NCBI RefSeq assembly: GCF_001730315.1
Contig: NZ_MIKC01000001.1
Location: forward strand, 1 to 64,000
DNA length: 64,000 nt
Source: Enterococcus ureilyticus
GTDB taxonomy: Bacteria; Bacillota; Bacilli; Lactobacillales; Enterococcaceae
Reading direction: 5' to 3'
Shown: positions 1 to 10,527 of the stretch, piece by piece
Position numbering within the stretch: the first letter of the stretch is position 1
Layout of the letters: every line of letters begins with the position of its first letter
Position numbers and translations under genes: made by a program
Notes under the pieces: generated by a model
Databases searched by the model: none
Seen by the model: only the letters and a program-made list of their open reading frames with translations
Told to the model about the DNA's origin: nothing

Positions 1-43
1 CAGTTTTCAAAGGTCTACTGTGTTACCTCGCAGCAACTTTTAT

Positions 44-72
44 ATCATATCAAATCTTTGATTTGATGTCAA
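44..72 (-). promoter_or_regulatory. Proximal rRNA operon promoter
   Basis: On the minus strand a perfect -35 TTGACA (67..72) is followed after 17 bases by TATGAT (44..49). The downstream leader ends in GACCTTTGAAAACTG at the window edge, the usual start of an enterococcal 16S rRNA leader. The rRNA genes themselves would lie left of base 1, so the rRNA assignment is inference from the leader. Confidence 0.75.
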
Positions 73-141
73 CACTTTTCTTCAAAAGTTTCAAAGTTTT
101 TTCTGCTTGATGTTATCGAATGTTTCGCCGACAACTTCATT

Positions 142-170
142 AGTTTATCAGGTTTGTTGTTATTTGTCAA
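142..170 (-). promoter_or_regulatory. Distal rRNA operon promoter
   Basis: A second minus-strand promoter lies about 100 bases upstream of the first: -35 TTGACA (165..170), 17-base spacer, -10 TAAACT (142..147). Tandem P1/P2 promoters at this spacing are typical of Bacillota rRNA operons. The AT-rich stretch just upstream could act as an UP element, which is inferred. Confidence 0.65.
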
Positions 171-478
171 CAAGTATTTTCCTGATTTCTCAAGATATTT
201 TAGCTGTTTTGAATTAACAACTTTGTTATTCTATCATGATTGCAATCCATTCGTCAAGAAGAAAAATAAGATATTTTTTTGTTAGTTCATTTCACCAAAA
301 AACAATCATCAGAACATTTATAAATATAACAATACTTATCATAAAATGCAACTATAAAATAACTAATTTTGATTCTTTTTTTTCATTGCGAACAAATTAC
401 TTATACTTCATTTTAGTATTCGTTTTTTCTATATCATTTTTCGCTATAGCACACAGATTATTCGTTTAAATATAGAAA
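171..478. other. AT-rich intergenic spacer without a convincing gene
   Basis: This stretch separates the rRNA promoters from the end of the etaS gene. A 77-codon open frame on the plus strand (236..469) has no ribosome binding site and a low-complexity Phe/Ile-rich product, so I do not call it. Only promoter-upstream AT-rich sequence is apparent. Confidence 0.5.
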
Positions 479-508
479 AAAGAATAGGAGTCTTTTGCTC
501 CTACTCTA
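479..508 (-). terminator. Rho-independent terminator after etaS
   Basis: On the minus strand GTAGGAG pairs with CTCCTAT around a short AAAA-containing loop and is followed by TTCTTTTTTC. It sits at the 3' end of the two-component operon. Confidence 0.65.
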
Positions 509-2018
509 CTATTTCATTTTTTTCTACTATTGGGATATAAATTCTAAAAATCGTCCCCTGATGAACAACACTTTCAGCATCTATTCTTCCTTTATAGTTT
601 TCTACTAATTGTTTAGCAATCGATAACCCTAAACCATTTCCGCCTTTATTGCGGGCACGTGCTTTATCTACTCGATAAAAACGATTAAAAATTTTATCTA
701 AATCTTCTTCTGGAATTCCTTCACCGAAGTCTTGAATAGCAATTTCAAATTCATTTAATGTTTTTGAAATAGAAATATGAACTTCTTTTCGACTGGTTGA
801 ATATTTTACTGCATTATCTAAGATAACGATCAATAGTTGCTCAAAGTGATTGCGATAAATTCCAAGCGTTACTTCATGTAAAAGATCATCATCTAATGTA
901 ATAACAAAATCTGGATATAAGATTTTAAAGTTATTAAATACTTGATAAACAACTTGCTTCGCATTTGTTGTATGATTTGAATATTGAACATCTACCTGTT
1001 CTGCTCGAGAGAGGTCCAGCATTTCTTGAACAAGGCTCTTCATACGTACAATCTCTTGTAAACTTGCTTCCAAAGATTCATCTAGTACTTCTGGATCTTC
1101 TTTCCCCCAGCGATTCAGCAAGTTCAAGTGTCCTTCTATAATCGCAACTGGCGTACGAAGTTCATGAGAAACATCTTCCACAAATTGCTCTTGCTGCTCA
1201 ATATATCGTCTCATCCGATCCAACATTTCATTAAAGATTTCCGCAAGATCTGCTAACTCATCATTAGAATGAATATTCGGCATATGAATGTCGGACTGCG
1301 GATCTTTTCTAATCGTATCCATTGTATCACGTAAAACTTTTAATGGTTTTAAAAAGTATGATGACAAAATAAAGCCTAATATACTACTTAAGATCAATGA
1401 AATGACCTCTAAAACAATTAGTGTGAGTAAAAGTCGATTTCTAATTTCATAAAATGATGACAATTCATAAAAGCCTTGTATATATCCGACCTTTTCTCTA
1501 TTTTCTTTCGAGTAGACCGGTTGAATAATCAAAAAACCTGTCTTATCATCAAGTGTTCTGATTTCAGCATCTTGCTTTTCCTTTTTTATTAGTTGACTTT
1601 GTACCCTTTGCGTCTCGAAGATCAACGTTCCTTTTGTATCATAAATGGATAAAAATAAAGCCGGCTGTCCTAATTCAGAAATCATACTATCCATTTCCAT
1701 CAACGAACCTTCTACAGTAAGTTTTTTACTGTTCAAATCATTTTCGTCCACACTAGGTGATTTCAATTTGTCATAGACATCTGAAACTGTTAAATTCTCT
1801 TTTGCATTAGCTAAACGATTACCAACTTCAGCAACGGTTCGTTCTGCATTCTCACGTTCTTTTTCAACAATAAGATTAACGGAGGATTTATATGTAATCA
1901 CTGCAAAAATTGTGAATACCACAAATATGAAGAAAGAACTTGCAGAGGCCCACTTGATTGTCAAGGAAGGCCCCTTCAGTTCTTTTTGTGCTACTTTTTT
2001 CATTTTTATTGTTTTCAC
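501..2018 (-). CDS. etaS: Sensor histidine kinase (EtaS/LisK-like)
   Basis: A membrane sensor kinase of 505 residues. A first membrane segment lies at about 28-43 and a second at about 195-220, enclosing an extracellular sensor region. A HAMP linker follows (about 220-275), then the phosphoacceptor motif SHELRTP with His285, the N-box LDNAVKYS, and the G-boxes DFGEGIP and GNGLGLS. The start is a GTG overlapping the stop of the upstream response regulator by 4 bases (GTGA), which implies translational coupling. The order gnd-regulator-kinase matches the etaRS locus of E. faecalis, orthologous to listerial LisRK and linked there to acid and envelope stress. The symbol rests on that similarity and synteny recalled from memory. 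The signal sensed cannot be read from the sequence. Confidence 0.88.
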   Translation of the reverse strand: MKTIKMKKVAQKELKGPSLTIKWASASSFFIFVVFTIFAVITYKSSVNLIVEKERENAERTVAEVGNRLANAKENLTVSDVYDKLKSPSVDENDLNSKKLTVEGSLMEMDSMISELGQPALFLSIYDTKGTLIFETQRVQSQLIKKEKQDAEIRTLDDKTGFLIIQPVYSKENREKVGYIQGFYELSSFYEIRNRLLLTLIVLEVISLILSSILGFILSSYFLKPLKVLRDTMDTIRKDPQSDIHMPNIHSNDELADLAEIFNEMLDRMRRYIEQQEQFVEDVSHELRTPVAIIEGHLNLLNRWGKEDPEVLDESLEASLQEIVRMKSLVQEMLDLSRAEQVDVQYSNHTTNAKQVVYQVFNNFKILYPDFVITLDDDLLHEVTLGIYRNHFEQLLIVILDNAVKYSTSRKEVHISISKTLNEFEIAIQDFGEGIPEEDLDKIFNRFYRVDKARARNKGGNGLGLSIAKQLVENYKGRIDAESVVHQGTIFRIYIPIVEKNEIVE

Positions 2019-2701
2019 GAGCGCATCACATAACCTGTTCCACGAACAGTTTGGATGTAGCTCTCTTCACCTGGAACATCGATTTTATTACGTAAGTAGC
2101 GGATATAAACATCAACAACGTTGGTTTCAACTTCTGTCTCATAACCCCAAACTTTATTAAGTAACACATCACGAGCCAACACAACATTTACATTTTCCAT
2201 TAACGTTAATAATAATTCATATTCACGTTTCGTTAGTTCAATCATCTCAGAATTACGACGAACAACTCGATTTTCTTTCTCAATCGTTAAATCACGATAT
2301 GTAATAGTTGTTTGTTTCGCTACATTTTTATCCCCTTCGATATCAATTCGACGAAGTAATGCACGCAAACGTGCTAGTAACTCTTCTATTGCAAATGGTT
2401 TAACAATATAATCGTCTGCCCCATGATCCAAGCCAGAAACTCGATCGATCACAGAATCACGTGCAGTCATCATAATGATTGGTGTGTTTTTCACTTGACG
2501 TACACGTCGACAAACTTCAAGCCCATTCAACTCAGGCAACATCAAATCTAAAAGGATAGCATCCCAATCATTATTTAAAGCCGCTTCCAAACCAGTGCGT
2601 CCGTTGTAATGAACTTCCGTAGTATAGCCCTCATGTTTCAGTTCCAGTTCTACAAAACGCGCTAAGTTTTTTTCATCTTCAATAATTAGAATATTACTCA
2701 T
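2015..2701 (-). CDS. etaR: OmpR-family response regulator (EtaR/LisR-like)
   Basis: A 228-residue cytoplasmic response regulator. The receiver domain (1-115) shows the acidic pair at 8-9, phosphoacceptor Asp52 in LLDLMLP and the conserved Lys in YIVKPF. The C-terminal half is an OmpR/PhoB winged helix with [10 protein letters not shown] and the closing VRGTGYVMR motif. It is preceded by AGAAAGGAC at a usable distance and lies downstream of gnd on the same strand. It should be phosphorylated by the kinase whose gene overlaps its stop codon. Confidence 0.9.
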   Translation of the reverse strand: MSNILIIEDEKNLARFVELELKHEGYTTEVHYNGRTGLEAALNNDWDAILLDLMLPELNGLEVCRRVRQVKNTPIIMMTARDSVIDRVSGLDHGADDYIVKPFAIEELLARLRALLRRIDIEGDKNVAKQTTITYRDLTIEKENRVVRRNSEMIELTKREYELLLTLMENVNVVLARDVLLNKVWGYETEVETNVVDVYIRYLRNKIDVPGEESYIQTVRGTGYVMRS

Positions 2702-2806
2702 TGGTTATTTGTCCTTTCTCTTTAAAAGCTATCTTAAAGCTTACCTATTATACCCACTTTCACTCCAAAAAGCTAGTAACAACCTATATTTCACAATAGC
2801 AGAGAG

Positions 2807-2844
2807 AAAACCATGAGAATTTATTTGAATCCCATGGTTTTCCA
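2807..2844 (-). terminator. Weak terminator hairpin after gnd
   Basis: GAAAACCATG and CATGGTTTTC form a 10-bp stem with a loop of about 17 bases on the minus strand, followed by TCTC rather than a long T-run. It may allow partial read-through from gnd into etaRS. Confidence 0.4.
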
Positions 2845-2849
2845 ACATA

Positions 2850-4271
2850 TTATTCTTCGTTATACCAACTATAGTGGTAAGTTCCTTCTTTATCAACACG
2901 TTGATATGTGTGGGCGCCAAAGTAATCTCTTTGAGCCTGAATTAGATTTGCTGGCAAACGCTCTGAACGGTATGAATCATAATAAGCAATCGCTGAAGCA
3001 AATGTTGGAACTGGAACACCTGCTTGAACAGCAATCGATACAACATCACGGACAGATTGTTGATATTTTTTTGTAATATCAATGAAGTACTCATCTAATA
3101 GTAAGTTCTCGATGGTTGGATTTTTATCGTATGCGTCTGTGATTTTTTGTAAGAACTGAGCACGAATGATACAACCTGCACGCCAAATTTTAGCGATTTG
3201 ACCAAACGGTAAGTCCCACTCATAATCTTCTGAAGCGACACGTAGTTGAGCGAATCCTTGCGCATAACTCATGATTTTACTGAAGTAAAGGGCTTCTCGA
3301 ATTTTTTCGATCAATTCTTTTTTATCCCCTTGATAGGCTGGTGCTTCAGGTTTCGCTAAAACTTTGCTTGCTTTCACACGTTCATCCTTATACGCAGAAA
3401 TAAAACGAGCAAATACAGATTCTGTGATCAATGGTAATGGTACACCTAAATCCAAAGCACTTTGACTTGTCCATTTACCTGTTCCTTTATTACCAGCAGC
3501 GTCCATAATAACATCAACGATGGGTTTCCCCGTTCCTTCATCATCTTTACGAGTTAAGATATCCGCTGTAATTTCTACAAGATAACTATCAAGTTCGCCA
3601 TGATTCCATTCTTTGAAAATTTCAGCCATTTCATCAACTGAAACGCCTAGAATATTTTTCATTAAGTCATACGACTCAGCAATTAGTTGCATGTCTCCAT
3701 ATTCGATTCCATTATGCACCATTTTAACATAGTGACCCGCACCATTTGGACCAATATAGGTAACACAAGATTCGCCATCCTCGGCCTTAGCTGAAATTTT
3801 CTCTAAAATTGGCGCAACTAATTCATAGGCTTCTTTTTGACCACCAGGCATGATTGAAGGTCCTTTTAATGCGCCTTCTTCACCACCGGAAACACCTGTT
3901 CCAATAAAGTTGATGCCTGAGTTAGCTAACTCTTCATTTCTACGAATCGTATCTTTAAAGAAAGTATTCCCACCATCGATCAAGATATCTCCTTTATCTA
4001 AATGAGGCAATAACTCTTGAATCGTTGCATCTGTAGCAAAACCAGCTTGAACCATCAGCATAATGCGGCGTGGTTTTTCAATAGAGGCTACAAACTCTTC
4101 AATTGTATAAGTCGCTTTAAAATTTTTATTTGGATGTTCTTCAACAACATCCGTTGTTTTTGAACCCGTACGATTGAATAAAGCTACTGTGTACCCTCTG
4201 CTTTCGATATTTAAGGCTAAATTTTTTCCCATTACGGCCATTCCGACTACGCCAAATTGTTGTTTTGTCAT
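2850..4271 (-). CDS. gnd: 6-phosphogluconate dehydrogenase (decarboxylating)
   Basis: The cytoplasmic enzyme of the oxidative pentose phosphate pathway that converts 6-phosphogluconate to ribulose 5-phosphate with NADP+ reduction and CO2 release. The N-terminal Rossmann motif is [10 protein letters not shown]. The substrate signatures [20 protein letters not shown] and [14 protein letters not shown] are all present. I start it at the ATG at 4271 because GGGAGG lies just upstream. This gives 473 residues, the normal family length, whereas the longer frame adds 12 unsupported residues. It is intact and complete. Confidence 0.96.
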   Translation of the reverse strand: MTKQQFGVVGMAVMGKNLALNIESRGYTVALFNRTGSKTTDVVEEHPNKNFKATYTIEEFVASIEKPRRIMLMVQAGFATDATIQELLPHLDKGDILIDGGNTFFKDTIRRNEELANSGINFIGTGVSGGEEGALKGPSIMPGGQKEAYELVAPILEKISAKAEDGESCVTYIGPNGAGHYVKMVHNGIEYGDMQLIAESYDLMKNILGVSVDEMAEIFKEWNHGELDSYLVEITADILTRKDDEGTGKPIVDVIMDAAGNKGTGKWTSQSALDLGVPLPLITESVFARFISAYKDERVKASKVLAKPEAPAYQGDKKELIEKIREALYFSKIMSYAQGFAQLRVASEDYEWDLPFGQIAKIWRAGCIIRAQFLQKITDAYDKNPTIENLLLDEYFIDITKKYQQSVRDVVSIAVQAGVPVPTFASAIAYYDSYRSERLPANLIQAQRDYFGAHTYQRVDKEGTYHYSWYNEE

Positions 4272-4460
4272 CTTGTATCCTCCCACTAACTTTGAAAAGA
4301 AGTTCATTAGAAATTCCTTATAATCTACATCATTATAACGTAGAATGCTTGATATGAAAACAAAATAGTTCCATTAATTTTATTTATTCTTGTTTATTTG
4401 ATTGAATTTAGACAATTACAGATAGTTGTCACTCTAATTAGAGAATCCTAACAAAAAATA

Positions 4461-4494
4461 AATCCCCTAGGCTCCATGGTTAGCCTAGGGGATT
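4461..4494. terminator. Bidirectional terminator between rpmF and gnd
   Basis: A perfect 13-bp stem (4461..4473 with 4482..4494) with an 8-base loop is flanked by A-rich and T-rich sequence on either side. It would stop the yceD-rpmF transcript on the minus strand. Confidence 0.75.
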
Positions 4495-4515
4495 TTAACA
4501 TTTTCAAAAAATGTT

Positions 4516-4695
4516 TTATGCTTCTTTAGAGATTACGTCTTTTCCATCGTAATGTCCACATGCTGGACATACGTGATGGCTCTTTCTCATTTCACCACAA
4601 TTTGAACATGCATTCAAACCTTTGATTGTTAATTTGTAATGAGTACGGCGTTTGCCCTTTTTAGCTTTTGAAGTTCTTCTAGCTGGTACTGCCAT
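4516..4695 (-). CDS. rpmF: 50S ribosomal protein L32
   Basis: A 59-residue ribosomal protein that begins [10 protein letters not shown] and carries a CxxC...CxxC zinc ribbon (CSNCGEM and CPACGHY). The ATG at 4695 is chosen because AAGGAGGTGG lies upstream at ideal spacing. A longer frame reaching 4749 would overlap this site and is not supported. It lies directly downstream of the YceD-family gene, the conserved yceD-rpmF arrangement. Confidence 0.95.
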   Translation of the reverse strand: MAVPARRTSKAKKGKRRTHYKLTIKGLNACSNCGEMRKSHHVCPACGHYDGKDVISKEA

Positions 4696-4751
4696 TGGTG
4701 TTCCACCTCCTTGTAAAGATGTGTGCATAAAATGCACGATATATTCCAATC

Positions 4752-5321
4752 TTACTGCTTATCTTCCTCTTCAGTCGTTTCACCGAATAATTCAGATAGT
4801 TTAGCAAGACGAGGATCCGTTGTTTGTTGTGCTTCTATTTGTCTTTTCTGTTCGTATTCTTCTTCTGATAAAACTTCCCAATCATGCCCTTTTGGCATAT
4901 CTTGATTGGCTTGTTCTTCGTCTGACAGTACTTGGATCGGAATTGACAAAAGAATGTTATCTTCGACTGACTCATCTAAATCAATTGTTGGTTTTTCCAA
5001 CAAGATGATCTCTTCATCCGCCAAACGTCCATCTTTTTGCTGATACTGTTCAGGAGTCATGAAAACTTCATCAACATCAATCATTAGCTTTAATGGAACA
5101 GGTGTTAAGGAACGTGAAGATGGGACTGTTACAATAACATCAATTCTATAATGAAGCAAATACTCTTCTTTACCAACTGTTAAAATCCCTGTTGCTTTTA
5201 CAGGACTAACATCTAGAATCAGATTATCTCTTTTCATCAAGGACGCTTTTAAATCCAGTGTCTCTGAAAATTCACATGGTTCATCTTTGTATTTGTTTAA
5301 CTCTAGTAAAGACCATTTCAT
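4752..5321 (-). CDS. YceD-family (DUF177) protein upstream of rpmF
   Basis: A 189-residue cytoplasmic protein of the DUF177/YceD family, found next to rpmF in most bacteria and linked in the literature to 23S rRNA accumulation. The N-terminus [15 protein letters not shown], a central acidic region with LMIDVDEVF, and the acidic tail fit the family. ATG at 5321 is preferred because GAGGTG lies 6 bases ahead, while the in-frame ATG two codons earlier abuts that site. The molecular function is not settled for this family. Confidence 0.85.
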   Translation of the reverse strand: MKWSLLELNKYKDEPCEFSETLDLKASLMKRDNLILDVSPVKATGILTVGKEEYLLHYRIDVIVTVPSSRSLTPVPLKLMIDVDEVFMTPEQYQQKDGRLADEEIILLEKPTIDLDESVEDNILLSIPIQVLSDEEQANQDMPKGHDWEVLSEEEYEQKRQIEAQQTTDPRLAKLSELFGETTEEEDKQ

Positions 5322-5477
5322 ATTCATCACCTCATAACGCAACAAAAGCAATTATACAAGGCTTTGAAAGCTTTGTCAATGAAATTTTCTTGACAGTGTT
5401 TTCTTCTTTCATTTTTTTAAGCCTCACTATTCTATTCTTGTTTATTAATGGTAAAATAAAGCAAAGGAGGAGTTAGT

Positions 5478-6257
5478 ATGAAAGCTTTTGAATTTAATAA
5501 TGTTTCTTTTATTCGAGATAAAAAAAGCCTGTTAAATAACGTAAGTTGGACAGTAGAATCTTCTGAAAACTGGGCAATTCTTGGATTAAATGGTGCTGGG
5601 AAAACATTACTTTTACAATTGATTTGTGGCTATCTTTGGCCATCGAAAGGTCGTTTGGCAGTTTTAGACCAAGTGTTTGGTCAGGCTTCTATTCCAGAGT
5701 TGCAAAAACGAATCGGTTGGGTCAGTACTGCTTTACAGTACCGTATGAAAAATTGGGAATCGGCAGAAAAAATTGTTCTTTCAGGAAAATTTGCAAGTAT
5801 CGGCATCTATCAACACTATACCCAAGAAGAACTAGATCAAGCCAAAGCAATTCTAAAAAATGCTGGCGGCGAATCCTTGATCGGTAAAAAATATGAAGTT
5901 TTATCTCAAGGGGAACGTCAATTGGTTTTGATTTCTAGAGCTTTGATGGCGAATCCAGAACTATTAATTTTAGATGAACCTTGCAACGGTTTGGATTTAT
6001 TTGCTAGAGAAAAATTATTGACTCAAATCCAGCAGATTGCCGAACAAGACAATCACCCAACATTGCTTTATGTTACTCATCATACTGAGGAAATTCTGCC
6101 GTGTTTCAATCATTTGATGCTGCTAAAAGAGGGTGAAATTTTCGCGAAAGGAACACAGTCTAAACTTTTTAACGAAGAGACATTTGCAGATTTTTATGCT
6201 GAACCAATTCAAATCATTCCATTGAAGGATGGACGTTTTGCCGTTTATCCTAAATAA
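5478..6257 (+). CDS. Stand-alone ABC ATPase (YlmA-like)
   Basis: A 259-residue ABC ATP-binding protein with Walker A GLNGAGKT, signature LSQGERQ, Walker B LLILDEP and the switch histidine in YVTHHTEE. AAAGGAGGAG precedes the ATG. No permease gene is adjacent, which is usual for YlmA/YdiF-type orphan ATPases, so its partner and substrate are unknown. It is convergent with recQ, and a long hairpin lies between the two genes. Confidence 0.85.
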   Translation: MKAFEFNNVSFIRDKKSLLNNVSWTVESSENWAILGLNGAGKTLLLQLICGYLWPSKGRLAVLDQVFGQASIPELQKRIGWVSTALQYRMKNWESAEKIVLSGKFASIGIYQHYTQEELDQAKAILKNAGGESLIGKKYEVLSQGERQLVLISRALMANPELLILDEPCNGLDLFAREKLLTQIQQIAEQDNHPTLLYVTHHTEEILPCFNHLMLLKEGEIFAKGTQSKLFNEETFADFYAEPIQIIPLKDGRFAVYPK

Positions 6258-6299
6258 AGTAATCCTGACAAAAGTACCTTGCTTCGAGAATTTTAGGCT

Positions 6300-6387
6300 T
6301 ATTCCAAAGTAACTGCTTTATCACTACCGTTTATTCGGATTTAAGGGGCTGGGATATAACTCTTTGAGTTATATCCCAGCCCCTTAA
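6300..6387 (-). repeat. Partial copy of the intergenic repeat family, with hairpin
   Basis: A perfect 22-bp stem (6341..6362 with 6366..6387) with loop TTT contains the core ATAACTC...GAGTTAT shared with elements at 8412, 16967 and 31296. The preceding ACCGTTTATTCGGATTTAAG matches the inner flank of those elements in reverse orientation. The hairpin separates the convergent ABC ATPase and recQ genes and could act as a bidirectional terminator. Confidence 0.65.
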
Positions 6388-6409
6388 ATCCATCTGTATT
6401 GAATACCTT

Positions 6410-8197
6410 CTAAGTAATAGCCTTTTTTTCTTCTTCATTGTATTCAAATTTTTCAATGGCTGCTAAGAATTTTTCACCATACTTATCTAATTTGTTTTGT
6501 CCGACACCTTTCACTTGTAATAATTGAATAGAATTTTTCGGAAGTTTTTCACACATTTCCTTTAAAGTACTATCTGAGAAAATCAAGTATGGCGGTACAC
6601 CTGCTTCTTGAGCTAAGTCCATTCGTAGTTCTCGCAATGTTTCAAAAAGAATATCATTGACAACAACTTTACGAACTCGTTGATCTTCTTTTCTAAATAC
6701 CGTCTGTTTCCCTAATAACACTTGAACACCCGTGGGCGAAACAGATAACAATGGATATTGTCCATCTGAAGGATTTAAATATCTTTCAGCCGTTAGGTAA
6801 TCAATCAATTGATTGACTTCCTTTTGTGTGCGATCTTTCATCAAGCCGTAGGTCGGCAAGCGATGGAAATGCCATTGATCAATCTTTTGATCTTTTGAAC
6901 CTGTTAATACTTTACCAACTAAGCCTTTACCAAATTTTTCTCCCATCCGTTTGACACACGATAAAACTTTCTGAACATCTACTGTGATATCTACCAGTTC
7001 CCGCTCATCTAAACAATTAGAACATCGTCCACACTCAGAACCGTTTTCACCAAAATAGCGCAAAATAAATTTTTGTAAACACATTTGGGCACTTGCATAT
7101 TGTGACATTTCTCTTAATTTCATATATTCTTTTTGCTTGTAATCAATCGTCATTTCTGACTGATCAATAAAAAATTGTTGAATTTGAAGATCTTGAGGTG
7201 CATATAGTAAAACAGCATCACTTGGCAGTCCATCTCGTCCCGCACGTCCTGCTTCTTGATAATACGACTCAATATTCCCAGGAATCTGCGCATGGATAAC
7301 AAATCGAACATTACTTTTATTAATGCCCATGCCAAATGCATTGGTCGCAACCATTACTTGAAGCTTATCGAATAAAAACTCTTCTTGATTATGATTGCGA
7401 TCCTTCTCATTCATGCCGCCATGATACATACCGACAGTGATTTTTTTACTCTGTAATAAATGATAAATCCGCTCAACTTCTTTTCTAGTACTGGCATAAA
7501 CAATACCAGATTGTCCTTGATTCAACTTTAAATACTCTAGAAGGAAAACATCTCGATTTTGGTCTTTAACAACTTGAAAAGACAAATTCTCCCGAGCAAA
7601 ACCAGTCTGTACTTGATTTTCTTTTGGGATATGCAACTGTTTCAGGATGTCTTCTGCTACTTGTGGAGTCGCAGTGGCTGTAAGCGCAATAACTGAAGGC
7701 TGCTGCTGAAAGTGTTCAATAATCTCAGCTAAACGTAAATAACTTGGGCGAAAATCGTGCCCCCATTGAGAAATACAGTGGGCTTCATCAACTGCTAATA
7801 AATCAATCGGTACATGTAATAGCAATTGCTGAAAATCAAAAGATTCCAAGCGTTCTGGTGCAATGTACAGTAGCTTTACCTCACGATTAACAGCCATTTG
7901 AACACGTTTATTCATTTCCAACTGTGAAATTGTACTATTGATGAATGTAGCTGGAATCCCCATCATATTAAGTGCATCAACCTGATCTTTCATTAAAGAA
8001 ATCAAAGGAGAAATCACTAAAGTCAGATTTTCTAACAGAAGGGCTGGTAACTGATAACAAATCGACTTACCTCCACCTGTCGGCATGATACCTAAAACAT
8101 TTTCTTTATGTAAAACATGATTGATAATTTCTTCTTGTCCTTGACGAAATTCATCGTATCCAAATTTTTCTTTTAGTAAACCTTTGATGTCAATCAT
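6410..8197 (-). CDS. recQ: ATP-dependent DNA helicase RecQ
   Basis: A 595-residue 3'-5' superfamily 2 helicase for recombination and fork repair. It has Walker A PTGGGKS (39-45), the DEAH box (137-140) with the aromatic-rich loop CISQWGHDFRPSY, and motif VI QEAGRAGRDG. The RecQ-specific zinc cluster follows (Cys residues near 372-394), then the RQC winged helix and a C-terminal HRDC domain (about 515-585). GGAGAG lies ahead of the ATG. Length and domain order are complete. Confidence 0.95.
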   Translation of the reverse strand: MIDIKGLLKEKFGYDEFRQGQEEIINHVLHKENVLGIMPTGGGKSICYQLPALLLENLTLVISPLISLMKDQVDALNMMGIPATFINSTISQLEMNKRVQMAVNREVKLLYIAPERLESFDFQQLLLHVPIDLLAVDEAHCISQWGHDFRPSYLRLAEIIEHFQQQPSVIALTATATPQVAEDILKQLHIPKENQVQTGFARENLSFQVVKDQNRDVFLLEYLKLNQGQSGIVYASTRKEVERIYHLLQSKKITVGMYHGGMNEKDRNHNQEEFLFDKLQVMVATNAFGMGINKSNVRFVIHAQIPGNIESYYQEAGRAGRDGLPSDAVLLYAPQDLQIQQFFIDQSEMTIDYKQKEYMKLREMSQYASAQMCLQKFILRYFGENGSECGRCSNCLDERELVDITVDVQKVLSCVKRMGEKFGKGLVGKVLTGSKDQKIDQWHFHRLPTYGLMKDRTQKEVNQLIDYLTAERYLNPSDGQYPLLSVSPTGVQVLLGKQTVFRKEDQRVRKVVVNDILFETLRELRMDLAQEAGVPPYLIFSDSTLKEMCEKLPKNSIQLLQVKGVGQNKLDKYGEKFLAAIEKFEYNEEEKKAIT

Positions 8198-8411
8198 GAA
8201 ATTCTCTCCGTTCTTTGTGTATGCTTGTTATTTTAGCATGCGTCATAGGGCAATTCAAGGGAGGATTTTTTCCTGTCCGTGAAACAATTTGATTTATGTG
8301 AAACATACAACTCTTTATATTAATAATTAAAAACTCTATTTACCAAGGTTTCTATAATAAGATACGCATTTTTTTAACAGATTCTGCAAAAGTTATCCAC
8401 ATTAAATAAAA

Positions 8412-8448
8412 AAACTGGCACATAACTCTGTGAGTTACATCCCAGTTT
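8412..8448 (-). terminator. Terminator after typA sharing the repeat-family core
   Basis: On the minus strand AAACTGG pairs with CCAGTTT, with an inner AACTC/GAGTT stem, followed by seven T residues. The inner core resembles the hairpin at 6341, 16967 and 31296. Confidence 0.7.
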
Positions 8449-8454
8449 AATTGT

Positions 8455-10290
8455 TTATTCGGCTACTTTTCTCTTTTTACTTGCTTTTTCACGTTCGTTT
8501 TTATTAAGAATTTGCTTTCTTAAACGAATGCTTTCCGGTGTTACTTCACAATATTCATCATCATTCAAGAATTCTAAGGATTCTTCTAATGTAAGGATTT
8601 TTGCTTTTTTGATTACTGAAGTTTGATCTTTGTTAGCAGAACGAACGTTAGTCATTTGTTTTGCTCTTGTGATATTTACAGTTAAATCATTATCCCGGTT
8701 ATTTTCACCGATGATCATGCCTTCATAAACGTCAGTTGTAGGTTCTACAAAGACAGTTCCACGTTCTTCAATACTCATGATACTGTAAGTTGTGGCTTTA
8801 CCTGTATCGATTGAAACCAACGCACCTTGATGACGTCCGCCGATTGTTCCTTGGATCATTGGTAGATATTGGTCAAAGGTATGGTGCATGATACCATATC
8901 CGCGAGTCATTGATAAGAATTCAGTTGTATAACCGATCAAACCACGAGCGGGTGCTAAGAAGATCAAACGGATTTGACCATTACCAGTGTGGATCATATC
9001 TTGCATTTCACCTTTGCGCAAGCTTAATGATTCGATCACGCTACCCATATATTCTTCTGGCGTATCAATTTGAACACGTTCAAACGGTTCACATTTTACA
9101 CCTTCTATCTCACGTTCGATAACTTCAGGACGAGAAACTTGTAATTCGTACCCTTCACGACGCATATTTTCAATCAAGATTGATAAATGTAATTCGCCAC
9201 GACCAGATACCGTCCAAGAATCCGGACCAATTGGTTCAACCCGTAAGGAGACATCGGTTTGTAATTCAGACATCAAACGCTCTTCGATTTTACGAGAAGT
9301 GACATATTTCCCTTCACGACCAGCAAATGGAGAGTTATTTACTAAAAATGTCATTTGTAATGTTGGTTCATCGATGTGCAAAATCGGCAAAGCTTCTTGG
9401 TTTGCCACGTCAGCAACAGTTTCACCAACGAAGATATCTTCCATACCGGAAACAGCAATCAAATCGCCTGCTTTTGCTTCATTGATTTCAACACGTTGTA
9501 AGCCAAAGAAACCAAAGATTTTCGTGACACGGAAATTCTTCACGCTGCCATCTAATTTCATTAAGGCAACTTGGTCGCCGACTTTCATTGTTCCGCGGAA
9601 CACACGGCCAATACCAATACGGCCAACGTAATCATTGTAATCTAACAATGATACTTGGAATTGTAATGGTTCGTCTGAGTTATCAACTGGTGCTGGTACA
9701 TGTTCAATGATTTGATCAAAAATAGGTGCCATTGTTGGTTCTTGATCTTCAGGGTTATCTGAATCACTTGACGTTCCGTTTAATGCTGATGCATAAATAA
9801 CTGGGAAGTCTAATTGATCATCATCTGCACCTAATTCGATAAATAATTCTAATACTTCATCAACAACGTGCTCAGGACGTGCTGATGGTTTATCAATTTT
9901 ATTTACAACAACAATCGGTGTTACTTTTTGTTCCAATGCTTTTTTCAGTACGAAACGTGTTTGAGGCATTGTTCCTTCATACGCATCCACAACTAAAACG
10001 ACACCGTCTACCATTTTCATGATACGCTCAACTTCACCACCGAAATCGGCATGTCCAGGTGTATCTAAAATATTGATACGAGTGCCCTTGTAATCAACTG
10101 CTGTATTTTTAGCTAAGATCGTGATTCCACGTTCGCTTTCAATCGCATTTGAATCCATCGCACGTTCTTGTAATTGTGTGTGGCCATCTAAAGTATCTGA
10201 TTGTTTTAAAAGTTCATCTACTAATGTTGTTTTACCGTGATCGACGTGGGCGATGATTGCCACGTTTCTAATATCTTCTCTGTATTTCAA
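8455..10290 (-). CDS. typA: Translational GTPase TypA/BipA
   Basis: A 611-residue ribosome-associated GTPase with roles in 50S assembly and in stress and cold growth. The G1 motif [10 protein letters not shown]3 DTPGHADF and G4 NKIDKP are visible, followed by the EF-G-like domains and the TypA-specific C-terminus. The start is a TTG at 10290 with AAGGAG eight bases upstream. The first in-frame ATG lies well inside the G domain. It is transcribed alone and followed by a terminator. Confidence 0.96.
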   Translation of the reverse strand: MKYREDIRNVAIIAHVDHGKTTLVDELLKQSDTLDGHTQLQERAMDSNAIESERGITILAKNTAVDYKGTRINILDTPGHADFGGEVERIMKMVDGVVLVVDAYEGTMPQTRFVLKKALEQKVTPIVVVNKIDKPSARPEHVVDEVLELFIELGADDDQLDFPVIYASALNGTSSDSDNPEDQEPTMAPIFDQIIEHVPAPVDNSDEPLQFQVSLLDYNDYVGRIGIGRVFRGTMKVGDQVALMKLDGSVKNFRVTKIFGFFGLQRVEINEAKAGDLIAVSGMEDIFVGETVADVANQEALPILHIDEPTLQMTFLVNNSPFAGREGKYVTSRKIEERLMSELQTDVSLRVEPIGPDSWTVSGRGELHLSILIENMRREGYELQVSRPEVIEREIEGVKCEPFERVQIDTPEEYMGSVIESLSLRKGEMQDMIHTGNGQIRLIFLAPARGLIGYTTEFLSMTRGYGIMHHTFDQYLPMIQGTIGGRHQGALVSIDTGKATTYSIMSIEERGTVFVEPTTDVYEGMIIGENNRDNDLTVNITRAKQMTNVRSANKDQTSVIKKAKILTLEESLEFLNDDEYCEVTPESIRLRKQILNKNEREKASKKRKVAE

Positions 10291-10454
10291 TGTAATTGCT
10301 CCTTATCCTTTTGCCTTACGTCACTTGTTCATTAAATCCGACTTTTTATTATAACAAATTTTTTTCATGAAATATAGTCTAAAGCTTTCAAAAGTTGTGA
10401 AAACTTCATATTTTATTGCCTTTTTTTGAAAAAATAACATATTTACAGAAAAAA

Positions 10455-10480
10455 AGCAATGGTTTCTTTTAGCCATTGTT
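10455..10480 (-). terminator. Terminator after the suhB-like gene
   Basis: On the minus strand AACAATGG pairs with CCATTGCT across a 10-base loop and is followed by a run of seven T residues. Confidence 0.7.
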
Positions 10481-10527
10481 CATTTTATTAGGTAAATTTT
10501 AGCTTCCTACACTACTATAAAGAACCA

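Noticed and set aside
236-469. 77-codon open frame on the plus strand near the rRNA promoters
   Set aside because: There is no ribosome binding site, the product is low-complexity Phe/Ile-rich, and the region is AT-rich spacer.
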